From contig NZ_CP070502.1 of the NCBI RefSeq assembly GCF_018309085.1, positions 496,001 through 560,000 of the forward strand: DNA of 64,000 nt, read 5' to 3'. Below are positions 55,626-62,762 of this stretch, piece by piece; position 1 is the first letter of the stretch; the number at the start of each line of letters is the position of its first letter. The notes under the pieces are model-generated. The model saw only the letters and a list, made by a program, of their open reading frames with translations. It made no database searches and was not told the DNA's origin. Source of the DNA: Sporosarcina sp. Marseille-Q4063. GTDB lineage: Bacteria; Bacillota; Bacilli; Bacillales_A; Planococcaceae. The position numbers and the translations under genes are program-made.

Positions 55626-55755
55626 GTCTCAAAAATACAAAAGACCTCACCAAATAATCGGTAAGGTCTCGCAAACAACTGCAGTTGCCAACAAAACCGA
55701 GGGATGATTCCCTGTACTGACGACTTTGCTGTATAGCTACTCCCCTTAAAGGAAG
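55626..55755 (-). promoter_or_regulatory. yybP-ykoY (manganese) riboswitch
   Basis: Minus strand leader starts AAGGGGAGTAGC, continues AAAGTCGTCA, CTCGGTTTTGTTGGC and GCGAGACCTTACC, closely matching the B. subtilis yybP and ykoY leaders that bind Mn2+. The GCGAGACCTT end also forms one arm of an intrinsic terminator, AGACCTTACC / GGTGAGGTCT with a T-run (55631-55669). Mn2+ should stabilise the aptamer and relieve termination, raising expression of the gene below. Confidence 0.9.
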
Positions 55756-55780
55756 ATAAAAGTTATTTTAATGTAGGCTT

Positions 55781-55809
55781 AGTATAAACGTTGACTGTTT
55801 CGGAGTCAA
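55781..55809 (-). promoter_or_regulatory. sigmaA promoter of the riboswitch transcript
   Basis: Minus strand TTGACT, 17-nt spacer, TATACT, about 25-30 nt before the aptamer. Confidence 0.85.
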
Positions 55810-55854
55810 TGATTAGGTTATTCTTTCATCCTCCAGATTTCTCCATAGGTGTCT

Positions 55855-55889
55855 ACAAAAAATAAAAAACCCTACCAATGGTAAGGTTT
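55855..55889 (-). terminator. Terminator after the FAD/Rieske gene
   Basis: Minus strand AAACCTTACC / GGTAGGGTTT with a 3-nt loop, then TTTTATTTTTT. Confidence 0.88.
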
Positions 55890-55904
55890 CGAAGACGAAA
55901 CTTG

Positions 55905-57482
55905 TTAATAACCGGAGTCTTCCGACGTCAAATTATCACTCATTTTATAATCATACTTTTGCAACGGCTTTTCTGCCGGGCCTTCAATCACTTCTCCTGT
56001 GAATGAAAATCTCGAACCGTGACACGGGCAATCCCATGTTCGATCCCCGTTGTTCCATTCAACTTCACAGCCGATGTGGGTGCAAGTCGTATCGACAATA
56101 TGGAGTTTCCCTTCATCGTCTTTGTATGCACCTTTTCTATGGCCATCCAGCGTAATGACTGCACCTTCCCCTTTGGATAACGCTTCAGGATTTGTTTTCG
56201 GCGATTCCAGCTTTCCTTTGATTAATTGACCGACAACGTTCGCGTTCTCCTTCAAGAAGTTTTTCAGACTCGGATTCACATAGAAACGTGAAGGCGAATA
56301 CATCTTTTGAAAATTATTCTCTTTCCCTAAAACCATATCCCGGAACAACAGTGCAGCTGCAGTTCCATTGGACATTCCCCATTTACGAAAACCAGTAGCA
56401 ATCAAGATATTCGATTGTCCGGATGTTAATTCACCGATATAGGGTAATTTGTCTAGCGTTATTAAATCTTGGGCTGACCATCTATAAACAATTTTTTCTA
56501 TCCCCAAAACTTCTTCACCGAATTTCTCCAATGCTTTGTAATGTTCCATCGTTTCGATCCCTTGGCCGGTCTTATGGTTTTCACCGACAATAAGTACCAT
56601 TTCTTCCCCGTCAATCGTTACGGAACGCAGTGAACGCGTCGGTTCATCAGCACTGATATAGATACCTTCCGGGAAGTCCTTTTTCGCCTTGACGGCAAGT
56701 GCATACGATCGATCCGCATGCATTCTTGTCGAATAAAGCCCGAGTCCTTCATAAAACGGAAAATGTGAACAAGCGAGAACGTGTTTAGCTGTGATTTTTG
56801 GCGCTAATTCTCCACGTGTGAGCACGACAGGTTTTTCGCCGGTTTCAATATTCACGGCGGTTGTGTTCTCAAAAATCAATCCGCCTTTTTCCGTGATGTG
56901 TTGAATGAGATGGACTAAATATTTGGTTGGGTGAAACTGTGCTTGGTTTTTCATGACAAGTACATTTTGTATATCAATATCGAAAGGAAAACTATCAACC
57001 AGTCCTCCGTCAATACCAATCTTTTCGTAAGCTTCCGCTTCTTTTTCAATCTTTTTTGCATATTTCTCGGAAGTGGCGTATATGTACGCGTCCTGCGTGC
57101 TCAAATCGCAATCGATATTATGTTCATTCACGGTGTCTTTGATAAAGTTTAAGGCTTGGATATTCGCTTCATAATACAAACGCGCGTTGCTTCTACCAAT
57201 ATTACGAATGAATTCATCGTAGATTAAATCATGTTGGGCTGTGATTTTAGCAGTCGTGTGGCCCGTCGTCCCATTCAACACATTTCCTGCTTCGATTACG
57301 GCGACCTTCAATCCTTCATTGACTAAAAGGTAAGCGGATGTAATTCCCGTAATACCCGCTCCTACAATCACGACGTCAACTTCTAAATGATCCTCTAAAC
57401 TTGGAAACTCCGGAAAATCAATATCTGTCCGCCAATAGGACTCAGGATGCTGCGGCAACTTTCCAATTTCATTATTGGTCAC
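55905..57482 (-). CDS. FAD-dependent oxidoreductase with C-terminal Rieske domain (YhfW-like)
   Basis: DAO-type flavoprotein (FAD loop VVIVGAGITGITSAYLLVNE, near residue 40) fused to a Rieske [2Fe-2S] domain at the end, with CTHIGC and CPCHGS as cluster ligands. About 525 residues. The architecture matches B. subtilis YhfW; the substrate is unknown, an amine or amino acid is likely from the DAO fold. GTG at 57482 has GGAGG 7 nt upstream; a TTG at 57500 overlaps that site. Monocistronic, preceded by the 92-bp repeat array. Confidence 0.9.
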   Translation of the reverse strand: MTNNEIGKLPQHPESYWRTDIDFPEFPSLEDHLEVDVVIVGAGITGITSAYLLVNEGLKVAVIEAGNVLNGTTGHTTAKITAQHDLIYDEFIRNIGRSNARLYYEANIQALNFIKDTVNEHNIDCDLSTQDAYIYATSEKYAKKIEKEAEAYEKIGIDGGLVDSFPFDIDIQNVLVMKNQAQFHPTKYLVHLIQHITEKGGLIFENTTAVNIETGEKPVVLTRGELAPKITAKHVLACSHFPFYEGLGLYSTRMHADRSYALAVKAKKDFPEGIYISADEPTRSLRSVTIDGEEMVLIVGENHKTGQGIETMEHYKALEKFGEEVLGIEKIVYRWSAQDLITLDKLPYIGELTSGQSNILIATGFRKWGMSNGTAAALLFRDMVLGKENNFQKMYSPSRFYVNPSLKNFLKENANVVGQLIKGKLESPKTNPEALSKGEGAVITLDGHRKGAYKDDEGKLHIVDTTCTHIGCEVEWNNGDRTWDCPCHGSRFSFTGEVIEGPAEKPLQKYDYKMSDNLTSEDSGY

Positions 57483-57574
57483 AATATATCCTCCATTCAA
57501 TGCTCAGATATTAGTAGGATTCCCGTTTTGGACCACATATATTCCTAATAAAAAACTGAATCGGCGCGATACCA

Positions 57575-58240
57575 CGCGTTACGGGAATAAACCAGCGAGG
57601 TACGGGAGCAAACTGGTCTGTTACGGGAACAACCGACAGCGTTACAGGAACAAAATCGTCGCCCTACGCGTTACGGGAATAAACCAGCGAGATACGGGAG
57701 CAAACTGGTCCGTTACGGGAACAACCGACAACGTTACAGGAACAAAATCGTCGCCCTACGCGATGCGGGAATAAACCAGCGAGATACGGGAGCAAACTGG
57801 TCCGTTACGGGAACAACCGACAGCGTTACGGGAATAAAATCGTCGCCCTACGCGTTGCGGGAATAAACCAGCGAGATACGGGAGCAAACTGGTCCGTTAC
57901 GGGAACAACCCACAGCGTTACGGGAATAAAATCGTCGCCCTACGCGTTGCGGGAATAAACCAGCGAGATACGGAAGCAAACTGGTCCGTTACGGGAACAA
58001 CCGACAGCGTTACAGGAATAAAATCGTCGCTCCGCGCGTTGCGGGAATAAACCAGCGAGATACGGGAGCAAATAGTCCGTTGCGGGAGCAACCGACGGCG
58101 TTACGGGAATAAAATCGTCGCCCTACGCGTTGCGGGAATAAACCAGCGAGATACGGGAGCAAATAGTCCGTTGCGGGAGCAACCGACGGCGTTACGGGAA
58201 TAAAATCGTCGCCCCGCGCGTTGCAGGAATAAACTAGCCA
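57575..58240. repeat. Tandem repeat, seven full 91-92-bp units plus a partial
   Basis: Units start at 57575, 57667, 57759, 57851, 57943, 58035, 58126 and 58217 (periods 92 x5, then 91, 91). Each holds four sub-repeats with a TACGGGAA(T/C)AA-type core, the first unit at 57580, 57601, 57622 and 57643, so 21 nt apart, then a 29-nt step. Consensus sub-unit GTTACGGGAATAAACCAGC. Changes such as AACTGGTCC to AATAGTCC mark the last two units, indicating recent local duplication. Confidence 0.95.
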
Positions 58241-58245
58241 GAGGC

Positions 58246-58287
58246 AAAAAATAAAAAAAGCTTCATCCCGAGAAACAGGATGAAGCT
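58246..58287 (-). terminator. Terminator of the iron ABC operon
   Basis: Minus strand AGCTTCATCC / GGATGAAGCT, then TTTTTTTATTTTTT. Confidence 0.9.
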
Positions 58288-58307
58288 GGTATATATGGTT
58301 TAATTCG

Positions 58308-59048
58308 TCATACACCGATTAGTTCTTCGTACGTGATCTCGATCATATCGGGATTTTCTGTCGGTGAAACGCCGAGCAAATCGCAAGGACGTCCGATTTT
58401 ATCGATTTTGCCGTCTTTAATCTTCACAATGCGGTCTGCTAGTGCGTGTGCGTCGTTTTGATTATGCGTAACAAAAATAGCAGTTGTTTTAGCTTTCTTT
58501 AAAATCCGTCTGAGATCTCCGCGAATTTTCACTTGCAAATCCGTATCCAAGTTACTAAATGGTTCGTCAAGAAGAATCAGTTCAGGTTCGGGTGCCATTG
58601 CTCGCGCAAGCGCAACTCGTTGCTGCTGGCCACCGCTTAATTGGTGCGGGTAACGTTTTTCGAACCCTATAAGTTCAACGAGTTCAAGCACTTCCCCGGC
58701 ACGCTTAACTTTATCTTTACGACTCATTTTCGGGAGCCCAAATATGATATTGTCTTCAACGCTCATATGCGGAAATAACGCGTAGTCCTGGAAAACCATG
58801 CCGATTCCACGTTTTTCAGGCTGAAGAAATGTATCATTGCAAAACATTTTCTTGCCGTTCAAGGTAAATGAACCTCCTGAGGGCATTTCCAGTCCTGCAA
58901 TTAAACGTAGGAACGTACTCTTCCCGCTTCCGCTACGGCCAAGCATCGATATAACTTCCCCTTTTTCCACTGTGAAGGAAAAATCGTCGACTGTTTTCGA
59001 GGAAGTATTAGGATAAGAAAAATTCAAATTATTAATTTCCATATACAT
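58308..59048 (-). CDS. Ferric iron ABC transporter, ATP-binding protein (FbpC-like)
   Basis: 246-residue ATPase: Walker A LGRSGSGKSTFL, Q-loop FQDYALFPHM, signature LSGGQQQRVALARAM, Walker B LILLDEPFSNLD, switch His FVTHNQNDA. The sequence type and operon point to the FbpC/FutC group. ATG at 59048 gives MYMEINNLNFSYPN; the frame runs to 59096 within the permease gene. Two bases after the permease stop. Confidence 0.92.
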   Translation of the reverse strand: MYMEINNLNFSYPNTSSKTVDDFSFTVEKGEVISMLGRSGSGKSTFLRLIAGLEMPSGGSFTLNGKKMFCNDTFLQPEKRGIGMVFQDYALFPHMSVEDNIIFGLPKMSRKDKVKRAGEVLELVELIGFEKRYPHQLSGGQQQRVALARAMAPEPELILLDEPFSNLDTDLQVKIRGDLRRILKKAKTTAIFVTHNQNDAHALADRIVKIKDGKIDKIGRPCDLLGVSPTENPDMIEITYEELIGV

Positions 59049-59049
59049 A

Positions 59050-60693
59050 TTATTTTGGCTCCTCTCTGAGTAACTTATGGAAAACGAAGATTGCAATCGT
59101 GCTCACACCAACAATCAATAGTGAGGCTTGAGATGCTTCCATAATCTTTTCATCACTTGCATATTGGAACGCCTTCGTGGCGAGTGTGTCGTAATTAAAT
59201 GGCCGTAAAATCAGCGTTAAGGGAATCTCTTTTAATATATCTACAAACACCAGGATAAAACCGCTGATAATTGCGCCTTTCATCATCGGAACATCGATTT
59301 TGAAAAATGTTCGAAGGCTCTTGGCGCCAAGCATGCGCGATGCATCACGGAAATTCGTTCCGATTTTATCGAAACCTGATTCAATCGAATTATATCCGAT
59401 TGCGAAAAACCGTATGACATAGGCGCTTATCAACATGAACAGATTGACGCTTAAGACGAGTTCCGAATCGACGCCAAAAAACTGGTAGACAGGCGCCAGA
59501 AACCGGTCAAGCGCAATGAATGTTGTAATAACAGCCACTGCGACAACCACACCGGGTATCGAATAACCGAGAACCGTCAATTTCGGCAACACTTTCGCCA
59601 ACTTGTGTTTAACAGACCTTCCGAAGTTCCCGACAACCAATGAAAAGACAATAATCAAGAACGCACCAAGTCCTGCTACGATAATCGAGTTTTTCGTGTA
59701 AAGCAGTACATCCTCCATCGGTACTTTTCCGATTGTGAGAATGACCCAGTCAATCAATTGCAGGATTGGAATTAAGAACGCCACACTAAAGATGATCAGT
59801 GTGTACAATGTCGCAAAGACCGCTTTCTTCCCTTTAAGTTTTACGAGTGGAAGCGGTCTGACTTTTGTTGTTGAATAACTATATTGCTTTCCGCCTCGCA
59901 GTAAACGTTCGATCATCAAAATGAAAATAACGATGACCATAAGCGAGGCTGCTAGTTTAATAGATGACTCCAAATCACCAAGTCCGAACCACGTTTGAAA
60001 AATAGCGGTGCTGAATGTCTGGATGCCGAAATACTTCACTACCCCGTAATCGTTTAAAACTTCTAAAATGACTAAACTCACACCGCCAATAATCGATACG
60101 CGAGAAATCGGGATCACAACTCTAAAGAAAATTTCCAAAGGGCCTTTTCCTAAAGTTCGCGCACTTTCAATTAAAGAGGCAGATTGATGAGAAAGAAAAA
60201 TTCTTGTAATCATATAAACGTACGGGTAAAGCACCAATGTATAAATGAAAATCGCACCCGGAATATTCATTATATCAAAATAGGCGGGATTCGGCGTTAT
60301 ATCGAAATGGTTACGAAGCGTCTTTTGAATGACCCCCGTGTAATTTATGATGCCATGGTATGTATAAGCACCAATAAAAGGCGGAATCGATAAAGGAAGA
60401 ATAAGTGCCCATTTCATGAAATTCCGAAGTGGAAAGTCATATTGGGCTATGAGCCAAGCAAGACTGAGCCCGATTGAAATTGTGAACAGCGCCGTAAAGA
60501 AAACAAGTGTAAGAGTTGTCTTCACATAATTTAAAAGCATGAACTCTTTAATATGCGACCAATTTTCACTTGCCGGAGCAAAAATGCCTAAAACGATCGA
60601 CAAATTCGGTAAAAACAGCAAGATGATAATTAGTACGGCAGAAATTGTCCACCCATTGACATTAGCAAAACGCTTGTTCATAGCAAAATCCAT
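59050..60693 (-). CDS. Ferric iron ABC transporter permease (FbpB-like, two fused halves)
   Basis: 547 residues, about 12 membrane segments, with two copies of the permease (EAA) motif: ESARTLGKGPLEIFFRVVIP and DASRMLGAKSLRTFFKIDVP. A single-chain duplicated permease is normal for this iron family. AAAGG precedes the ATG. Between the binding protein and the ATPase. Confidence 0.93.
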   Translation of the reverse strand: MDFAMNKRFANVNGWTISAVLIIILLFLPNLSIVLGIFAPASENWSHIKEFMLLNYVKTTLTLVFFTALFTISIGLSLAWLIAQYDFPLRNFMKWALILPLSIPPFIGAYTYHGIINYTGVIQKTLRNHFDITPNPAYFDIMNIPGAIFIYTLVLYPYVYMITRIFLSHQSASLIESARTLGKGPLEIFFRVVIPISRVSIIGGVSLVILEVLNDYGVVKYFGIQTFSTAIFQTWFGLGDLESSIKLAASLMVIVIFILMIERLLRGGKQYSYSTTKVRPLPLVKLKGKKAVFATLYTLIIFSVAFLIPILQLIDWVILTIGKVPMEDVLLYTKNSIIVAGLGAFLIIVFSLVVGNFGRSVKHKLAKVLPKLTVLGYSIPGVVVAVAVITTFIALDRFLAPVYQFFGVDSELVLSVNLFMLISAYVIRFFAIGYNSIESGFDKIGTNFRDASRMLGAKSLRTFFKIDVPMMKGAIISGFILVFVDILKEIPLTLILRPFNYDTLATKAFQYASDEKIMEASQASLLIVGVSTIAIFVFHKLLREEPK

Positions 60694-60715
60694 CCTTTAC
60701 CTTTTCCCCAACAAT

Positions 60716-60741
60716 CCCCTACCGAAAGTCTTCGGTAGGGG
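60716..60741 (-). other. Intercistronic hairpin between binding protein and permease genes
   Basis: CCCCTACCGAA / TTCGGTAGGGG, 4-nt loop, no T-run on the minus strand. More likely an mRNA-stabilising or partly attenuating structure than a terminator; would give more binding protein than permease. Confidence 0.65.
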
Positions 60742-60749
60742 TCCAACTT

Positions 60750-61814
60750 TTATTTCCAGCCGACTTCGTTGAAAATCATGATTGCTTTCGCGTTATGTTC
60801 TCCAAGAGTCGTTAATGGAATATCTTGTTCTTTAAAGTCTCCCCATGATTGAAGGAGTTCTGAAGGTTCTACATTTTCATTCACCGGGTATTCATAATTT
60901 GCAGAAGCAAATTTGCCTTGCGCTTCTTCTCCTGTAAGGAATTCAAGTAATTTAACTGCGTTGTCCGCGTTTTTCGAACCATTGACGACTCCGGCTCCAC
61001 TTATATTTACATGCGCCCCAGTTGTTTCTTGGTTCGGGAAGAATACGCCAAGGCTCTCAGCCACTTTCACTTCTTCCGGTTCTGAGGAATTAAGCATTTG
61101 TCCGAAATAGTATGAGTTCATAATTGCTACGTCACCAATACCCGCTGCGATTCCTTTCGCTTGGTCACGATCTCCGCCCTCTGGATTTCGAGCTAAATTG
61201 TCGACAATGCCCTGTGCCCATTCTTTTGCTTTCTCTTCTCCATCGATTTCGATGAACGAAGCGAGTAGTGATTGGTTATAAACACTTTCTGATGATCGAA
61301 CGAGAACACGGTTTTTCCACTCGTCTTCTGTAAGTGCTTCATACGTGGAAAGTTCCTCAGGTTTTACCTTATCTTTATTATACACTAGAATACGTGCACG
61401 TTTAGTCAAACCGACCCACATATCGTCAACATCACGCAAGTTTTCAGAGATTTGTTTCGATAATTTGTCACTTGACACGCTTTGAAGTAGCCCATCTTCT
61501 TTCGCGCGGTACAGTCTGCCAACGTCAGCAGTTAGAAATAAATCCGCTTTTGTTGCAGTTCCTTCGCGTTTGATCCGTTCGATGAGTACATCTGCTTCGT
61601 CTTTGATAACGTTTACTTTTATGCCAGTTTCTTCTTCAAATTTCTTATATAATTCATTATCCACGTCGTAATGACGGCTCGTATACAAATTCACTTCCGA
61701 CTTTTCGGATTTCTTTGCATCTGTATCAGTGCCGCTTTCTTTTTTGGTTGCGCTTCCACATGCTGCAAGTACGAGCATCATCGCGACAACGATTAAGAAT
61801 AAACTCTTTTTCAT
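60750..61814 (-). CDS. Ferric iron ABC transporter substrate-binding lipoprotein (FbpA/FutA-like)
   Basis: About 354 residues. Lipoprotein signal MKKSLFLIVVAMMLVLAAC with the lipobox LAAC; periplasmic-binding-protein type II fold. Iron-family features include VNLYTSRHYDVDNELYKKF at the start and the tandem tyrosines near NSYYFGQML. ATG at 61814, 8 nt after GGAG. First gene of the operon, with a Fur box and promoter directly upstream. Confidence 0.92.
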   Translation of the reverse strand: MKKSLFLIVVAMMLVLAACGSATKKESGTDTDAKKSEKSEVNLYTSRHYDVDNELYKKFEEETGIKVNVIKDEADVLIERIKREGTATKADLFLTADVGRLYRAKEDGLLQSVSSDKLSKQISENLRDVDDMWVGLTKRARILVYNKDKVKPEELSTYEALTEDEWKNRVLVRSSESVYNQSLLASFIEIDGEEKAKEWAQGIVDNLARNPEGGDRDQAKGIAAGIGDVAIMNSYYFGQMLNSSEPEEVKVAESLGVFFPNQETTGAHVNISGAGVVNGSKNADNAVKLLEFLTGEEAQGKFASANYEYPVNENVEPSELLQSWGDFKEQDIPLTTLGEHNAKAIMIFNEVGWK

Positions 61815-61843
61815 ATGTTCCACTCCAGACAATTGTTTTTGAT

Positions 61844-61858
61844 TGAAAATGATTCTCA
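61844..61858 (-). promoter_or_regulatory. Fur box of the iron importer operon
   Basis: Minus strand TGAGAAT-C-ATTTTCA matches the 7-1-7 Fur consensus TGATAATnATTATCA at 13 of 14 arm positions or close to it. It lies just downstream of the -10, where bound Fur would block transcription under iron sufficiency. Confidence 0.88.
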
Positions 61859-61870
61859 ATCTCATCAATA

Positions 61871-61899
61871 AATATATAATGAGTCCCGGCAGAAGTCAA
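61871..61899 (-). promoter_or_regulatory. sigmaA promoter of the iron importer operon
   Basis: Minus strand TTGACT, 17-nt spacer, TATATT. Confidence 0.8.
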
Positions 61900-62029
61900 T
61901 TTAATATATATAATTTCTAATAATGGGCAGCCCCTTCTCTAGTAATATGTTTTACCAAATACGCCGGTGCAATTATTTCGAATAAGCCGTGTCGAGGAAG
62001 GAAAAGATTACAGTGAAGAAGGTGCAAAA

Positions 62030-62692
62030 ATGAATATTGAAAAGTACAAAGCCATTCAGACTGAGCTATCCAACCAAACTTCTTTGGAAGACAGATGTCA
62101 CAGTATTAAATTTTGTGCTGGCGTTGATGTCGCTTATAAGGAAATAGCAGATACAGAATGGGGCGTCTGCAGCATTGTCGTTATCGATTATGCGACGAAA
62201 GCGGTTGTTGAAAAAACCTCCAGTATCGGGAAAATCACCGTTCCTTATATTCCCGGCTATTTAGCATTCAGGGAACTCCCTCTCGTTATTCAAGCCGCGA
62301 ATAAATTATCAATAGACCCCGACTTATTTATATTCGATGGCAATGGCTATTTGCATCCACGTCATATGGGTATCGCAACACATGCTTCTTTCTTTCTCAA
62401 TAAACCCACATTCGGCGTTGCGAAAAATTATTTTAAAATAGACAATGTTGATTTCACAATGCCTGAGAATGTTTCAGGTTCTTATAAAGATATCATCATA
62501 AGAAATGAAACCTTCGGCAGAGTTTTACGAAGTCATAAAGATGTGAAGCCCATTTTCATCTCTTGCGGGAATTATATTGATTTAGAAAAAACTACTAAAA
62601 TCACGCTGAACTTAATTAACAAGGAAAGCCGAATACCCATTCCAGTTAGATTAGCGGATTTGGAAACGAAACGTATGAGGAAACAACTATAA
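62030..62692 (+). CDS. nfi: Endonuclease V
   Basis: Deoxyinosine 3'-endonuclease for deaminated DNA. 220 residues: CAGVDVAY with the first catalytic Asp, VPYIPGYLAFRELP wedge, FDGNGYLHPRHMGIATHASF with the second Asp and catalytic His residues, KNYFKI lysine and IFISCGNYIDLE, PVRLADLETK at the end. Closely resembles B. subtilis YwqL in these blocks. ATG at 62030 follows GAAGGTG; the frame extends to 61967 without a better start. Divergent from the iron operon. Confidence 0.95.
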   Translation: MNIEKYKAIQTELSNQTSLEDRCHSIKFCAGVDVAYKEIADTEWGVCSIVVIDYATKAVVEKTSSIGKITVPYIPGYLAFRELPLVIQAANKLSIDPDLFIFDGNGYLHPRHMGIATHASFFLNKPTFGVAKNYFKIDNVDFTMPENVSGSYKDIIIRNETFGRVLRSHKDVKPIFISCGNYIDLEKTTKITLNLINKESRIPIPVRLADLETKRMRKQL

Positions 62693-62717
62693 GTAATGTT
62701 TTCGGATCAAAAAACAC

Positions 62718-62752
62718 AAAAAACCCCTATATCGATGAATTGATACAAGGGG
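62718..62752 (-). terminator. Terminator after the aldehyde dehydrogenase gene
   Basis: Minus strand CCCCTTGTATC ... GATATAGGGG imperfect stem followed by TTTTTTGTGTTTTTTG. Confidence 0.7.
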
Positions 62753-62762
62753 ATTAGTTTTC

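Noticed and set aside
57475..57774. Plus-strand frame of 99 residues across the 92-bp repeat
   Set aside because: Open only because of the repeat composition; no Shine-Dalgarno and it overlaps the start of the FAD/Rieske gene.
57575..58240. CRISPR array
   Set aside because: No unique spacers: the whole 92-bp unit is repeated, and no cas genes are present.
58010..58315. Minus-strand frame of 101 residues in the repeat end
   Set aside because: Runs through the terminator of the iron operon and into tandem repeats; no coding signal.
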